Positions 21,816-33,873 of a stretch of DNA of 64,000 bases are shown here, one piece after another. The translations under genes were made by a program, and so were the position numbers. The notes beneath the pieces are model-generated. The model did no database searches. It saw only the letters and a program-made list of their open reading frames with translations, and had not been told where the DNA came from. Source of the stretch: Paramacrobiotus metropolitanus (taxonomy: Eukaryota > Tardigrada > Eutardigrada > Parachela > Macrobiotidae); contig NW_026570264.1 in NCBI RefSeq assembly GCF_019649055.1, positions 124,001 through 188,000 of the forward strand, in the 5' to 3' direction. Each line of letters starts with the position of its first letter. Position 1 is the first letter of the stretch.

Positions 21816-23444
21816 ATGAATTATTCAGACAACGCAAGTTACGCAGTGAGCCTTCATATTACTATTCGTGAGTCTCACAACCTAACCAAGCTCCTTCGCA
21901 ATGTGGATGGCGGCTGGACGCCTTTGGTCACCTGTAAACTTATCATCTCTATTTTATCCGTTATTCTGAACGCTGGTGTACTGTACATCCATTACCGTAT
22001 CCCCGCCTACGTCAATCCATTTAGCATTTATCTTTTGGCACTGTACATCTCCAACATTTTCTACATCCTGACCACGCGTCCTATCGGAACCCTGGAGGAG
22101 GTGTACAATATATATCCGGCTGCCGGTTGGTTGATTTTGCTCTCATGCAAAGAAGCGACTGTGTACAGATTCAGAGCATTTTACATCAAATTTTTGATTT
22201 GTTTAAAATATCCCTTTCTAAATTATTCTTTTCTTGATTTTAAAACTGGAATAAAAACGCCGTGAAAGTGGCTCTCTGGTTCAGTATCATCATTTTCGTA
22301 GTACTGCGCCTTCACGGCGAAGGTTCAAGAAGAGGAGTGGACAATAAAATTAATAACCTGACTTGCGGTGCACGTCATTAATTATTCGCATTTACCGGTT
22401 TAACTACCGAAACGCTGCCCATAATTTTACCAAACAATTGGAAGATTTTGTATAGAACTAACAAAACCGATATTAAATCCGCTCCATAGGGACGATAGAA
22501 TGTCACTGAATGAGCCAAAAACCGAGGGCAGCCATTTAACGGCGCCATGCCCTTTATGTACTGTAGCGGCTCGATTAAGTGGCACCACAGAGTTTGTGCA
22601 CGGGAAATCAGCACTTGGAAAGTGTGCACTGCTCATGGTTGCGAGCGCATAAGCATGCACACGCTGCATCTGTGCTGTTTTGCCGTACATAAACTCTGTG
22701 GTGCAACTTAATCGAGCCGCTACAGTATCGCTTTTTGTTCATACAGGTTATTCGGTGTGCGCCCTGTACCAATACACCCGTGTCAGCAGTATCCCGCCGG
22801 TGTTCTTCCACACCCTCATTTCTCTGAACCGAGTGTGGGCCGTGGCCTTCCCGGTGTCCTACCGTCAGCGTCATACCAAGCGTCTGGCGGTGTACATCTG
22901 TTTGGGCACCGTGGTGTACGTGCTGATCGTCAATGTGCCGCCATATTTGGTAGATATACTACTACATTATCCGGCTGTCTATGCCAAATATCACGACTGC
23001 GTGCATCTCTCCATCACCTTTATGGATTTCCTCAAGGTCGACGAGATGCTGAATCGAATCGTTCCCATGCTGATTGTCTTGGTGGCCTATGTGTTTATTC
23101 TTGTCAAGCGTCACAGGAAAGGTACAGTCGGTGCAAAACACTCGGTACCGATACCCGAAGAGCTTTCCCGGAACACGCCGGCGGCGAGCCATCTACCGTC
23201 AGCGTCCTCTACCGGGCTGCAACGATCCGTTAAGCCGTTCGTAGTGTTAACGTTGACGTCCGTCAGCGTGCTGGTTTGCTGGGTTCCAGTGCAGGCGGCC
23301 TTCTTTCTCGCCCTGTTCGTGCGCATTAACCTATCAGGAACTGCATTCACCGCTGTTTACATGCTGTACTCGTTGCAAATGATATTCGATCCGCTGATGT
23401 GGGTATTTAGTTTGCGTAAATCAAAAACATCGTTTGTAAAATAA
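21816..23444 (+). CDS. Divergent rhodopsin-class GPCR, array member 1, two exons (335 aa)
   Basis: Exons are 21816-22125 and 22747-23444, with a phase-1 GT-AG intron of 621 bp. The join restores YPAAG-YSVCALYQY, which matches the intronless paralogues. The Met at 21816 (MNYSDNAS) is chosen because it aligns with the others, although an in-frame ATG at 21795 exists. It has an N-terminal N-glycosylation site and seven membrane segments. TM1/TM2 read ILSVILNAGVLYIHY and FSIYLLALYISNIFYIL. TM3 ends LISLNRVWAVAFPVSY, so NRV replaces DRY. TM6 has CWVPVQ and TM7 DPLMWVFSL in place of NPxxY. It is the most diverged member with 24296. The intron is carried by a fold-back element (22559-22727), so intron origin by insertion is plausible. 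Ligand unknown. Confidence 0.85.
22559..22727. repeat. Inverted-repeat element inside the intron of array member 1
   Basis: The arms 22559-22600 (TACTGTAGCGGCTCGATTAA...) and 22685-22727 (complement, ending TTAATCGAGCCGCTACAGTA) match with only a few mismatches, and the spacer is about 84 bp. The right arm ends 20 bp before the splice acceptor. It is a MITE-like insertion. Confidence 0.9.
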
Positions 23445-24295
23445 AAGACTTCATTGTTTTTTGCATTGCCAATGCTTACGCTAAATTATTTTACAAACCA
23501 AGCGCTGTGTTTCAAAAAAATTTGATGATATCACTTCGCCGTACCACGTTGTCCTGTACTTTTTCGTGCCACGATTTGCTATGAAATAAACTTTCTGAGC
23601 CGTCATAATATTTGCCTAACGATAGCAAGTACACGTAGAAAATCATTTTTCTTGTGAGCCGATGCGGGGAAATTTGTGTGACGATTGTTTGTTTTACGAA
23701 GTTATTCCGGGAGAGCATTCATTTTGATAAACATCGAAGAGATGCTGAAGCAGCGATCCCGGTTGTTCCACACCCTGAAATAACTTTGTTACTTGTGTTG
23801 CGGTGCAACTAAGGTCAGAACACCCTGATTGAATTCGCATAATAGGAAGACTAAAATGCTTTTGTTACTGTCAGGTGATAAGGTTTCGAGTCCAAGTGAG
23901 CTGCGCATGCAGCACAAGAATCACAGCCACACCTGTCACCCTTAATCATCTGTTTGTTCACCTGTCTAAAAGCAGAAACACGATATTTCGGCCATTTTAA
24001 TTTTTAATTAGAACTCCATAAGGCGCAACCTAACAGTAATCAGCATTCTCCAGTTTAATAACATGCGATTCGCTGCAATTATTTAATCAGCCATATTGTA
24101 TTCTGCGCACGTTATTATTAAGGTTTCATGACTGAACCCAAGTAGTCTGAACTTGTGATCCACGTAACAAAACATTGCAGTGCTGTCTTGATGTGTCATC
24201 GGATTTTCAGTTACAGGGTACTAAGAAGACCTTTACTGTCCTGAACGGTTTCGTCGAAAGTTTAGATCTACAGCTTTCTTCCGTATTGCTTAAGA
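23445..24295. other. Intergenic between GPCR array members 1 and 2
   Basis: AT-rich with short frames only. No extra GPCR remnant was seen. Confidence 0.4.
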
Positions 24296-25321
24296 ATGTA
24301 TCATTTCAACGATACAACCTTCCCCAACACAACAACCAATCACTCGCTTAGCTGGGCCGCTCAAGATTCCACATACGTGACCCTCCGCCGTTCCGCCACA
24401 GGATGGACGCCGCTCGTCACCCTGAAGCTGCTCATCTCCATCTTCTCCGTGCTCCTTAACGCCGCCGTCCTTCTCGTCCACTACTACATCCCGGCCTACA
24501 TCAACCACTTTAGTGTATACCTGCTGGCGTTGTTCCTCTCCAACCTCTTCTACATCCTTACCTCACGTCCCATGGGAATCCTGGATGAACTATACGGGAT
24601 CTATCCAGCCGCCGGTTATCCTGTGTGCGTTGTGTACTTGTACAACAAAGTCAGCAGCGTCATGCCGGTCCTCTTCCACGTCCTCATCTCCCTCAACCGG
24701 GTATGGGCCGTTACCTTCCCCATCTCTTACCGCGAACGCCACACCAAACGCCTGGCCGTTTATATCTGTCTGGGAGCGATCGTGTACGTTCACGTTTTGA
24801 ATTTTCCGCCATTTTTAGTCGATTCTCTCCTGTACTATCCCGCTGTTTACGCAAAGTACCAAGACTGTGGGCACATTTCTACCAAGTCTCTGGATTTTAA
24901 CAAAGCCGATGAAGTCCTGAACCGCATTCTCCCGATGGTGGTGGTCATGGTGGCGTATGTGTTTATTATTGTTAAGCGGTGGAAGAAGAGGCATGCTAAT
25001 CGCAGCGTTCAGGTTAGCATAACGAAATCGACACCAGCGACCAATCCTAGTCCACAGGATGGCGCTACGAAGCAGAATCCGCCAACAGCTGTTGTTCAAC
25101 CAGCGCGCCCGATTAAGAGCGTTAGACCGTTCGTCATCTTAACGCTGACGTCGATCAGTGTGGTGGTGTGCTGGGCGCCGGCGCAGACGTTTTTCTTCAT
25201 TGGATTGTTCCTCCACATCAGTTTGCCGGGTGTGGTGTTTACTACGGTGTCCTTGTTGTATTCGCTGCAGATGATCTTTGATCCGCTCATGTGGATATTC
25301 AGTTTGAGCAGCGCCAAATAG
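24296..25321 (+). CDS. Divergent rhodopsin-class GPCR, array member 2, intronless (341 aa)
   Basis: A single uninterrupted frame. The extracellular N-terminus has several N-glycosylation sites (NDT, NTT, NHS). TM1 is about 38-63 and TM2 about 70-90 (VYLLALFLSNLFYIL). C111 (PVC) in TM3 and C191 (DCGH) in loop 2 would form the conserved disulfide. The TM3 end is LNRVWAVTFP (N134-R135-V136), so DRY is replaced by NRV. A basic second loop (YRERHTKRL) follows. The third intracellular loop (about 228-275) is Ser/Thr/Pro-rich. TM6 keeps CWAPAQ (292-297). TM7 has D329-P330-LMW in place of NPxxY. It is a plasma-membrane receptor of unknown ligand and G-protein preference. In an array with 21816, 38275, 43543 and 47205, all on the plus strand. 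Codon usage is GC-richer than the flanks, as in the paralogues. Confidence 0.9.
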   Translation: MYHFNDTTFPNTTTNHSLSWAAQDSTYVTLRRSATGWTPLVTLKLLISIFSVLLNAAVLLVHYYIPAYINHFSVYLLALFLSNLFYILTSRPMGILDELYGIYPAAGYPVCVVYLYNKVSSVMPVLFHVLISLNRVWAVTFPISYRERHTKRLAVYICLGAIVYVHVLNFPPFLVDSLLYYPAVYAKYQDCGHISTKSLDFNKADEVLNRILPMVVVMVAYVFIIVKRWKKRHANRSVQVSITKSTPATNPSPQDGATKQNPPTAVVQPARPIKSVRPFVILTLTSISVVVCWAPAQTFFFIGLFLHISLPGVVFTTVSLLYSLQMIFDPLMWIFSLSSAK

Positions 25322-27500
25322 TTTGGCAGCCATAACATGACACTACAGTTAAAGGAAGATCGACGTTCCCTATCACCTATCGGTCAGCCAGAAGCATTCA
25401 TCAGTTGATCGAAATTTTAATAGCAAAGCTCATGCAGACTCTGATCTGAATTTATCATTACCTAAGAAGCCCGATATTTTTATCATCAGTCAGATATTCG
25501 TCATTTTCGTGTACAGCACACGGAGTGTCTCGTACGGAGTGTCTGGTACGTACCTAAATGGATTTTGAAGCAAAGCGCATTACATAATGAAAAAGCAGAA
25601 TTTAAAGCGGTAAACCGCACGCCAAGAATTTTAATTAAATAATATGTAAGAGTTTATCGCGACCGAACAACCAGGAGTCCCGCCTGTTCAACCCACCGGA
25701 ACCAGAATCTTGTTGCCATGTACAATCAAAAACTCATCACGACTAATGTTATTTAGCCGCAGGCTGCTAGCTTGCCTCTTAATTTCTCTTAGCAAGTACT
25801 CTTTAATTTTTATCCAGCATTTATAATTCATTTATCTTGGATATCGTATGTGCATGAACTTGTACAACTAAAACACTCGTACGATTCTGCCACACTTAAA
25901 AAGCATGTGCATTTTTCTCGTACATTTGCGGATTTGCCGTACTGCGTACATACTTTCCTAAATCAAGCTAAGGACTTGCTCATAGATCGCTAATGAAATT
26001 CCCAAGCAAGAGCATGATAATAATTATATAAATTAATAAACGTCAGATCTTAAGCTTCAGTGAAAGTTTAGTGAACAGAGCCAGCCAAAGCATACTTCAA
26101 AATTCAGATCACTCGCCGGCTATACAATACAACGTCATGCCAGTGCAATGATCTTTGCGTTCAGCGCTATCGAGACATTCATTGATACTGTATAACGAGA
26201 TCGGGATTTCGAATACTTCGACATCAGATTACGCATCGAAATGAATTCGCCAGATTACATGATCAGCATTTGCCCACAACGGAAAAACATCCGGTCGGTT
26301 TATGAGATTTCAGTTAGTTACTTACTGCTTAATTACCGGCAAGGTAATTGTTAATCGAACTCTTGTCTCATTTTCCAGTGCGCTTGTAATGTAACTTTAA
26401 GCAAAAATTAGGAGGCGGTGAGGTACGACGTATGCACATGTACCGGTAGAGAGTATGTGGGTTTGTGCTATCATGTTGATTAATGGGGTACCTGTAATGT
26501 AATTCTTTACTATTTTTCGCACGCGCAAACACTCTAAATTATTTACTGTATCTGAACGTTTCCTTGATATGTGTGCCAACATCGTCACCAAAGCATCGCG
26601 TTGCATTGCATTCATACATTTTGTTGCAGAGCTATGGTAGTGACCGTATAATTAACAGTATTCAGTCCAGTTAATTGTTATTAAGTGCACTGCGGTAAAT
26701 TGTATAAGTGAGAACGGTTTTTTAGTGCGGTAATGCAAATCTGTAGCATCATTCAGCGTTGCACAACTTTTTCATGAATGCTACTCGCGCCAGTGGCATC
26801 GAGTGGCTTGAATTACAGAGACTAGTCTGTATAGCCGTGGGTAATTCCCGTCATATCGTCAGTCCGCAAGCCACAGATTCAAGAGGGATTTCCCAGCTGT
26901 GGTTAAATCTTCGATGGTTTCAGTTCCGACCTGTGCTGCTATTTTAAACTATTTAACTTCATTTGAATTACTTTTCAGTTATCGAGATTCCGCGTAACTT
27001 AGAAACAATAAAAACTAAATTCCAACGCAACTGGCATAAAATCTGTACTCGTATAATTGGCATCTATGGTAGCGCAACTCACGATACACACTGAAAACTC
27101 GGTTTACGTGCATTAATAGCGTAACTCGCACGTTCCCTGTAACTTGCAACTCAACCGCTGATAAATTTTCCGTTACTGCACACTGCACAGGTCTGATGCA
27201 AGCGCGATGCCTGAACAGTGGTTTTTTACCCAAATGACTTACTCGCCGGCATCAAGTTGCAGTAAAATCCGCTACGTGTACGCGCATTGTTTAAAATGCT
27301 TTCATGCCTCTGCAGCGTGCAAACTGCAGAGACAAGCTAGCTGGGCAGGCTATCGATCGGTTGTCGGCGTATTCTCTACTCCGTGGAATTTGTACCGGCA
27401 TCAGGCAGCTAGACGCAACGCAGCCCTCGCCTATGGTGTAATAATTCATGGGAAATACCGGTCGCCACTCGACCGACAAGGCCAGCAATGCGCGCTCAAA
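25322..27500. other. Intergenic stretch
   Basis: About 2.2 kb of AT-rich DNA. Frames at 26397-26615, 26759-26947 and 27207-27509 have no domain. I see no repeats of note. Confidence 0.35.
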
Positions 27501-27502
27501 AT

Positions 27503-27510
27503 TATATAAA
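27503..27510 (+). promoter_or_regulatory. Possible TATA box of the reticulon gene
   Basis: TATATAAAG sits in a GC-richer local context, followed by GCCAGCTGCACGC. It is about 410 bp before the reticulon ATG, leaving room for a 5' UTR that may be spliced. Assigned by sequence and position only. Confidence 0.4.
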
Positions 27511-27915
27511 GCCAGCTGCACGCTACTACCAGGAAAAACCCAGACATTTCATTATTTTTGAAGTAACACAATTTTATTGAAAACGATCTTGGATCTTTTG
27601 GATTTTGAACATTATCATTCCACTGTCAAGTAAGTCCATTCTTCTCTGATTACCGGCAATCTTTAATATGGTCCTGCAAATTGTATTGCCTGCGTTTAAA
27701 TCCATTCCTTTCTTTGTTTTTTTGTATTTTATTCTCCTATACCTTTATTGGCAATAGCCACCCAAATAGCAATAATTGCAAGCGCTGGTACACTACTTAA
27801 TAGTTAATTCTTCTTACTTTTCTTAATACGTGGACGTCTTATTACGTGTTCTTACTTACTTAATACGTATTCTTACGTCTTAATACGTGTTCTGAATCTT
27901 GTAATTTTATTTAGA

Positions 27916-29145
27916 ATGGACTCGATGAATATGCAGAGAAAAATGAATGCCGATGAGCCGGAATTCTTGTACAAGAAGAAAACCACATCAATCGAACCGG
28001 TCCGGCGTATGGAGCAGGAGCAGGGTTTCCAGCGGGAAGAGCGCTCCGACATGCACGGACGCTCTAGTCCCACCGAGACATACGTTCGCGAGGAAGCGTC
28101 GCCGGCAGACTGGCGCAACGGTACTCAGTTCGGCAGCCAATACGAGGACATTTTTCCGCGCGACAACCTCGACGCCCGTGCCGACCGGCTACTCATGAAC
28201 CAGAGAGACAACCAGAAAATTCAGGAAGAAGAGCGCTACACATCGCACCCCGTCGCCACCGAATGGCAGCAGCCGCTCGCCACGCCGACTGTGGTCACAC
28301 CGCTCTTGCAGCAGGAAGCGGTGGAGCAGCGCACCGACATCACGCAACTACCGCCCCAGATGGCTGAATTCGAGATGAACAAGCGCCGGCAACAGGAGCA
28401 GGATTATCCGGATGTTGGGGAAGACAGGCGCGGTGCGGACCAGGCGCTGCAGTCCGCGACAGAATCCTGCCAGGAAACTCAGCCCATCCGCTTGCGCCCG
28501 CTGTTTCACGTAATACGTGACCTTTGCCTCTGGCGCCGCGTCCTGGACTCGGCGGTGGTGTTCAGCGCGGGGTTGGGCTTGATGGCCGCCCTGTCCTACT
28601 TCAGCCTGATCAGTATCTTTGCCTATTTATCCCTGGGCACCCTCATCATCAGCGGGGCTAGCGTTATCGGCCGGCAGATTTTGTATACGCTGCAACAGCG
28701 TCCCGGCGTCGCGCATCCCTTCCAGCGTATCATGCAACGCGACACCGTACTGGATGCGGAATATGTACACGAGCAGATGGACGCCGTGCTGCAGCCGCTG
28801 AACCGGAAGTTGGTGGCCCTGCGCAACCTGTATTTGGTGGACAGTGTGGGGCAGACGCTGAAGATGATACTGTTTATGTACGCCCTGACCTATGTCGGCC
28901 ACTACTTCACCCTGACGAGTCTGCTAATGGTGGGCTGGGTGCTGGCGTTCACCCTGCCCAAACTGTACATGATGTTCCGGCCGCAGTTGGACCGAATGTG
29001 GAATAGTGCCCGCCGACTGCAGATGGGCATTGGCGAGAAGTTCCAACAGCAGAAACAACGCGCACAACAGCGCCGCGATGACATGCAGTCCGTTGATAAG
29101 AAGGTCACCTTCGAGAAGACTGAGAAGACCGAGAAAATCCAGTAA
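27916..29145 (+). CDS. Reticulon-domain protein (409 aa)
   Basis: A single-exon frame with an N-terminal disordered region (1-195, rich in Glu, Gln and Arg) and a C-terminal reticulon homology domain from about 201 to 375. The domain reads DLCLWRRVLDSAVVFSAGLG, then the first long hydrophobic hairpin (about 213-250), a hydrophilic loop beginning HPFQRIM (RTN loops start HPF), LRNLYLVDS like the RTN LRRLFLV-x-D, and the second hairpin ALTYVGHYFTLTSLL (about 314-352). Reticulons are ER membrane proteins that bend tubules. The tail is charged and does not end in a KKxx signal. Animals usually have introns inside the RHD, so the intronless domain is notable and may mean a retro-copy or lineage intron loss. 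The start is the first Met of a long open frame, preceded by an in-frame stop. Confidence 0.9.
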   Translation: MDSMNMQRKMNADEPEFLYKKKTTSIEPVRRMEQEQGFQREERSDMHGRSSPTETYVREEASPADWRNGTQFGSQYEDIFPRDNLDARADRLLMNQRDNQKIQEEERYTSHPVATEWQQPLATPTVVTPLLQQEAVEQRTDITQLPPQMAEFEMNKRRQQEQDYPDVGEDRRGADQALQSATESCQETQPIRLRPLFHVIRDLCLWRRVLDSAVVFSAGLGLMAALSYFSLISIFAYLSLGTLIISGASVIGRQILYTLQQRPGVAHPFQRIMQRDTVLDAEYVHEQMDAVLQPLNRKLVALRNLYLVDSVGQTLKMILFMYALTYVGHYFTLTSLLMVGWVLAFTLPKLYMMFRPQLDRMWNSARRLQMGIGEKFQQQKQRAQQRRDDMQSVDKKVTFEKTEKTEKIQ

Positions 29146-31089
29146 CCTGAACAGTGCATATTATGATATGCGCTCTACTTTATTTTTTTTATTATTTTGA
29201 ACACGATATTTCTTTAATGATCTTAATATCATGGGAATCAATTAAGTGGCGGAAGCTGCGCTTTCCTCGTTGTTGGTTTTACAACAGCCGTGCCTTCCGC
29301 TTATTTTGCATATCACGGTTAATTATTTTTAATAGCTGATGGCAGACTTCATGCATAATACACGCAAATCTAAGTTTCATTCCATATTAAACGCAAAACT
29401 GTTTTGGTTAACGTACCACATAAACCGTGATGCACCTTTGTCTGAATAAAATTATTAATCATCATAAAATTCACGTGAACGGTATAAAAATATTCGACAA
29501 TAAAAAAATAATAATAATAACGCGATAATAAAAATTAATGCAATATTAAAGTGAAGTACTGCAGTTCAAGCAACACAATGGAATTTGCAAATTTTCGGCA
29601 AATGCAAGGATTCGATAAGTAAGCCTATTCTAGCAGATAATGGTATTATTGTTCTTACACAGCTGAGTCTTTCCCGACTCGGCCAGATTTCCAGCCTTTA
29701 AGATCTGCATGAGCGTTCGACGGTATTTTTCCCAAAATATCTAAAAAAAATTGGGAAAATCGGGAGGGTGGTACCGGACTATTAAATGAAACGTTCTTTC
29801 CAGAATTATTATTTTAAGCATTTTCTAAATAAATTTATTATGCATTTTTACTTAACATTGGAATCACGACATCACTCGCTGCAACTCATCCAGTTTTCCA
29901 ATGCGCGTAAATAAATGAACCGGTCGATGGTATTTTTATCGCTGTAGTTTAAAGAACTTGCAACATCGTGTACTTGTACATGTGCTAGACCGAGTTTCAA
30001 AACAGTATTAACGTAATTTTAAAAACGCCTTTGAACTGGATTTCTCTGATTGGATGTTCGGTTGCAGAAAAGTACGAGGTGTACTTAATATGTGATTGGA
30101 AGGTCATTGTTTTGTTTGCATAACCACAGGCCATAATACTCGTATTATGGCCGTCAAGTAGAATGCATAGAAATGAGCCGTTCTGTATTCATGTAGTATG
30201 AATGAAATTGAGTACGGCAGTATTGTTACTGACACCAAAGGAAATGTTCTTCTTTAATTTTTATACACCAAAATTGATTCTTTAAGATTTTACAAAACAA
30301 TTTCACAAAAACTTTTAATAAAAATGTAGGACCTACAAAGTGTATATGTATAACGATTCTGAAAGAAACACCAATCTAAATAAAATTGGCGTAATAACCT
30401 ACATTGGGGCAAGAACAGCTTATAAGCTAACTGCGTTTGCTTTCGGCATACTTCGGTTTTCGGTTCATTCCATCGCACAGTTATATTGCATATTTTAGAA
30501 AAGCATCTATGGCACGGTTAGTACACGTTAAATTTTTGCGGACATATGACTTGTATCCACAGTATGCCACAGTACCATCTACGTATCCTTCATGTATCCT
30601 GTGAATTTTCTACTTTTTTTATCACTGCCATATCCCACTGCATCTCTGCAGTACCCTTTGTGCATCCGAATGTACGGAAAATTATCCGGTTACTCGGAAA
30701 ATTATCCGGTTACATCGAAAATACTCGGCACGTATTATTGAAGGGATACGGTAAGATACGTTGGGATACGGAAGTATTTGATAACCCGCAAAGTAGTATT
30801 CACGAAAGGACACATGAAGAATACTGAGGGATACGGTGGGTTGCCGTGGCTTTCGATGGAGATGCGCATGCAAACATCACTTATATAAGTATTCTGCGCG
30901 TATCGCAATATTGTTACTGCATTCGTTCTCTCTAACTAGCGTATCCCACAGGATGCTTTATGTATGCTCCATGTATCTATATTCGTTAATTTTCGGAGGT
31001 TTTTCTTTGGTTTCCTTTGGTTTCTTGGGCTTGGGCTTTTTAGGTTTCTCAGCCGGGTCTTACTGCATCGTATGCCGGTTTCTTGTGTC
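29146..31089. other. Intergenic stretch after the reticulon gene
   Basis: AT-rich. Candidate polyadenylation signals (AATAAA) are near 29446. Contains a short palindrome GGCCATAATAC-TC-GTATTATGGCC at 30129-30152 and GGATACG-type words repeated at about 30745-30835. No gene called. Confidence 0.4.
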
Positions 31090-31498
31090 AGCTGGGATTC
31101 CGGCAAACCTGGAGCCGCGTGGCACATCGCATACGTCCGAAGGACGTCCTGATGGCTGCACAACCTTCGCCTGGCAGAGAGGGATGTGCTTAGCATGGTA
31201 AGTCACTTGTGTCGCCACGGTTGCGCATTCCCACGTCAAGTCTACGGCAGCAAACGAAGCGGAAGAAAAGAGTCCCGGCTTTATTTGTATCTAAGTGGCA
31301 AATACCGATATCTTCGTACCGATAGCTTTCGAAACAATGGGCCCTTGGGGGCCGTCCGCTATCGCCATCATTAAAGCACTGGTTAAACGACTCGAGCAAC
31401 ACACGGCGGAAGCCCGTTCTCATGAATTTTTACGCCAAAGATTGTCACTGGAGATTTAGCGCGGCAACTCGGCGTCGGTTATGGGAACAATGGAATGA
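31090..31498 (+). pseudogene. Third copy of the RLE-type retroelement fragment, heavily broken
   Basis: The plus-strand reading shows IPANLEPRGTSHTSEGRPDG, then MCLAW followed by a TAA inside the WDVT core. AFETMGPWGPSA comes after a second in-frame TAA, then LVKRLEQHTAEARSHEFLRQ and RLSLEI, a TAG, then RGNSASVMGTME and TGA. The same blocks in the same order as 2830-3438 and 5935-6564 identify it. At least three in-frame stops make it non-functional. It is on the opposite strand to the other two. Confidence 0.8.
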
Positions 31499-32867
31499 GC
31501 AGAAACGTTTAATGAAATTCTGATGTTGTAAAAAATGTTGATGTTTTCTATCATTAAAAATTTACGTTGTACCTCAGGTGAAATAAAACGTCGTACTGCC
31601 ATACAGCCGCGCACACCAAACTTTACCGTAGCTGTAAGAGAACGCCGTGGAAATTGTCGGTACCACGTCGGTATTGAATTAGTATCAGTACTTCTATGTT
31701 TATAAGCCAGCAGACTTTTTCTTTCATACATACTTATTCCTTTGCCGCAATCGGCTCGAACTATTCCCGGAGGTTTTGGCAAACTACCAATGAGGCACAC
31801 CGTTCCGGTTTCTGCAGTTTGTATCACCTAAACAGCCGCACATCGTGACCCATGGACTGAGCGGTGTCAAGCGCGTCGGCGTGGGGACCGCAATACAAAA
31901 GTAGTTCAAAATTTTGCTCTGGTCCAAGCTCGCGTGTCTGCACTGCATAATGTAATCCGTCGCTAATACTTTGTATTTCTGGCTATACATAGCACAACAT
32001 TTTTGGCTTTTTGCACTATAGCAGGCTTTCGTTTCAGCTTCTGCTACTACATAAGTCCGCTGCTGTACATTGACGGTGTTGATTTTATTAAAATAGTAAC
32101 GTCAGCGAGGCTAGAGCATCTCCACTCCACGCCTTGAAGGAGCGTTCAGATCTGTAGATTGCTAAAAGTTCTTTACATCGCGATGAGTGCGTTTTCCAAA
32201 ATCAAGATTTTACCGATTGGACAGTAAGTTAACGCGAAGTGGCTAGCGAATTTTCAAAATAATTATCAAAAATTACCTTTGCTCATCTTACAGAGCGCTT
32301 TTTATACTACATGAAGCGATAATTGGAGTGAGTATACCTTTTTTCGTTAACAAGCAAAAAATCAAAGTTGTACGAGTGGTAGAGGGGGGCACGTAAGGTG
32401 AACCGCAAAATAATGGGTTGCGCCGCGCTTATTGTGAGTGATGGCATATTCCTTCAATCGCCACCGACATCACTGGTTGGCACTGAAGTAATCGCAATCA
32501 GGTGCGATCAAAATCTGCAACCGCCCCATCCAGCTTTGTTGAGCTTGTTGACAAGAAAGAGAAACAAAAGACGCCATAAAAGCAAATCTGCCGTGTGACT
32601 GCGGTCTTTTGTTTTAGTGTCTATGACTGCATCAGTCTGCATGAATGTTATATGGCTGCCTGCCTGTTCTGCGTTGCTCCAAATGTGCATGTGCTTTTGT
32701 GTGCGGCAGCCAGCACCTCTCGGTACCGGCACCAAAGCCGTGAAAGAGGTATACTTTTGCAAACTAACAGTGAACAAAACGTAAAAAAACTTTGAAAATC
32801 AGCTGTGAATACATTTGTTTGCCAAAAATTACGAATAAAATCGCAATAAATAAAGTACCGCAGCCTG
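31499..32867. other. Intergenic stretch, nothing recognised
   Basis: No sustained coding frame or repeat identified. Confidence 0.35.
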
Positions 32868-33024
32868 AGCTTATTATACGGACAGAATCTCTGTTTAGGG
32901 TTTTGTTCGGCAGATATGGTCAGAAATATCCAGGGGTAGGGTGCCCCAAGCACTTCTTTGGCACCCCCGATTTTTTTTATTTTTCTGTTTTTTATCAATC
33001 AAAATTCTGTCCGTATAATAAGCT
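32868..33024. repeat. 157-bp MITE with perfect 21-bp terminal inverted repeats
   Basis: AGCTTATTATACGGACAGAA plus T (32868-32888) is exactly complementary to 33004-33024. The interior is AT-rich with a GGGGTAGGGTGCCCC word, and there is no coding capacity. I could not see an unambiguous target-site duplication. It sits 5' of the gustatory-receptor-like gene. Confidence 0.9.
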
Positions 33025-33873
33025 TCTAATACTTCACTCTACAAAATTGCCGTTTCAGAATATTTTTTTCACATCTCTACTCTGTAAAAATCGACTTCAA
33101 ATTTTTCACTTTAAAAGCTGGTTTCTCAGTAACAACAAATGCGGTACTATTACTGAACCTATTTTAAAGTACAAAAATCACATCTGTATGTGTCATATGC
33201 TACGGTTTTGCCTAAAAGTTAAACGCGTCGACGGTATGCCCGTTTCCGCAGAAGGACCGAGTTGCTAGCCACTTCGCGTTTATTGGCGTTGAGAGCTTCT
33301 CCTACGAACGGAAGAACGATGCGAGGCGAAAGCCGGAGTCAGAAACCGTTGGGGTCAGCTTTCAGATCGGTGCGGTTAGGAAGCGGTCATGGCAAGCTGG
33401 TTGAGCAAGTATTCCAAAAACGGTGAAGCATTTAGACAATATTCGCATCCTAATGCATGGACGTACGAATGGGGATGTTATGGCTAATTTCGATATACGT
33501 AGAATGGTTCATTCAATATTTGCTCGGGAGTGTGGACTATTAGTTACCAACTTGCCATTAGCGTCGGTGTGGTGCTTAGAGTACTAATCGCGAGAGAAAG
33601 AAAGCGATGGTAGGCGACTTCCCAATGGACCTTCGTCATCCGGCTGTGGTCTAAGCAAATAATGCGAATAATGTATAGAGTGTATTGCAAGTACTGTATT
33701 GCTCTACATTCACCACCCGCTGTCCTTATAATATTAGTCATACCCCACAGAATAATACTGTATGCGAGCGCTCGTTGGGAATTTTGTAGTAAAGGAAAGT
33801 GTAAAATTCCGTCTAAGATTCAGCTTCTGGACAGGCTTTTTCTGAGTTACGCGCTAACTTCTGTTATTAACAG

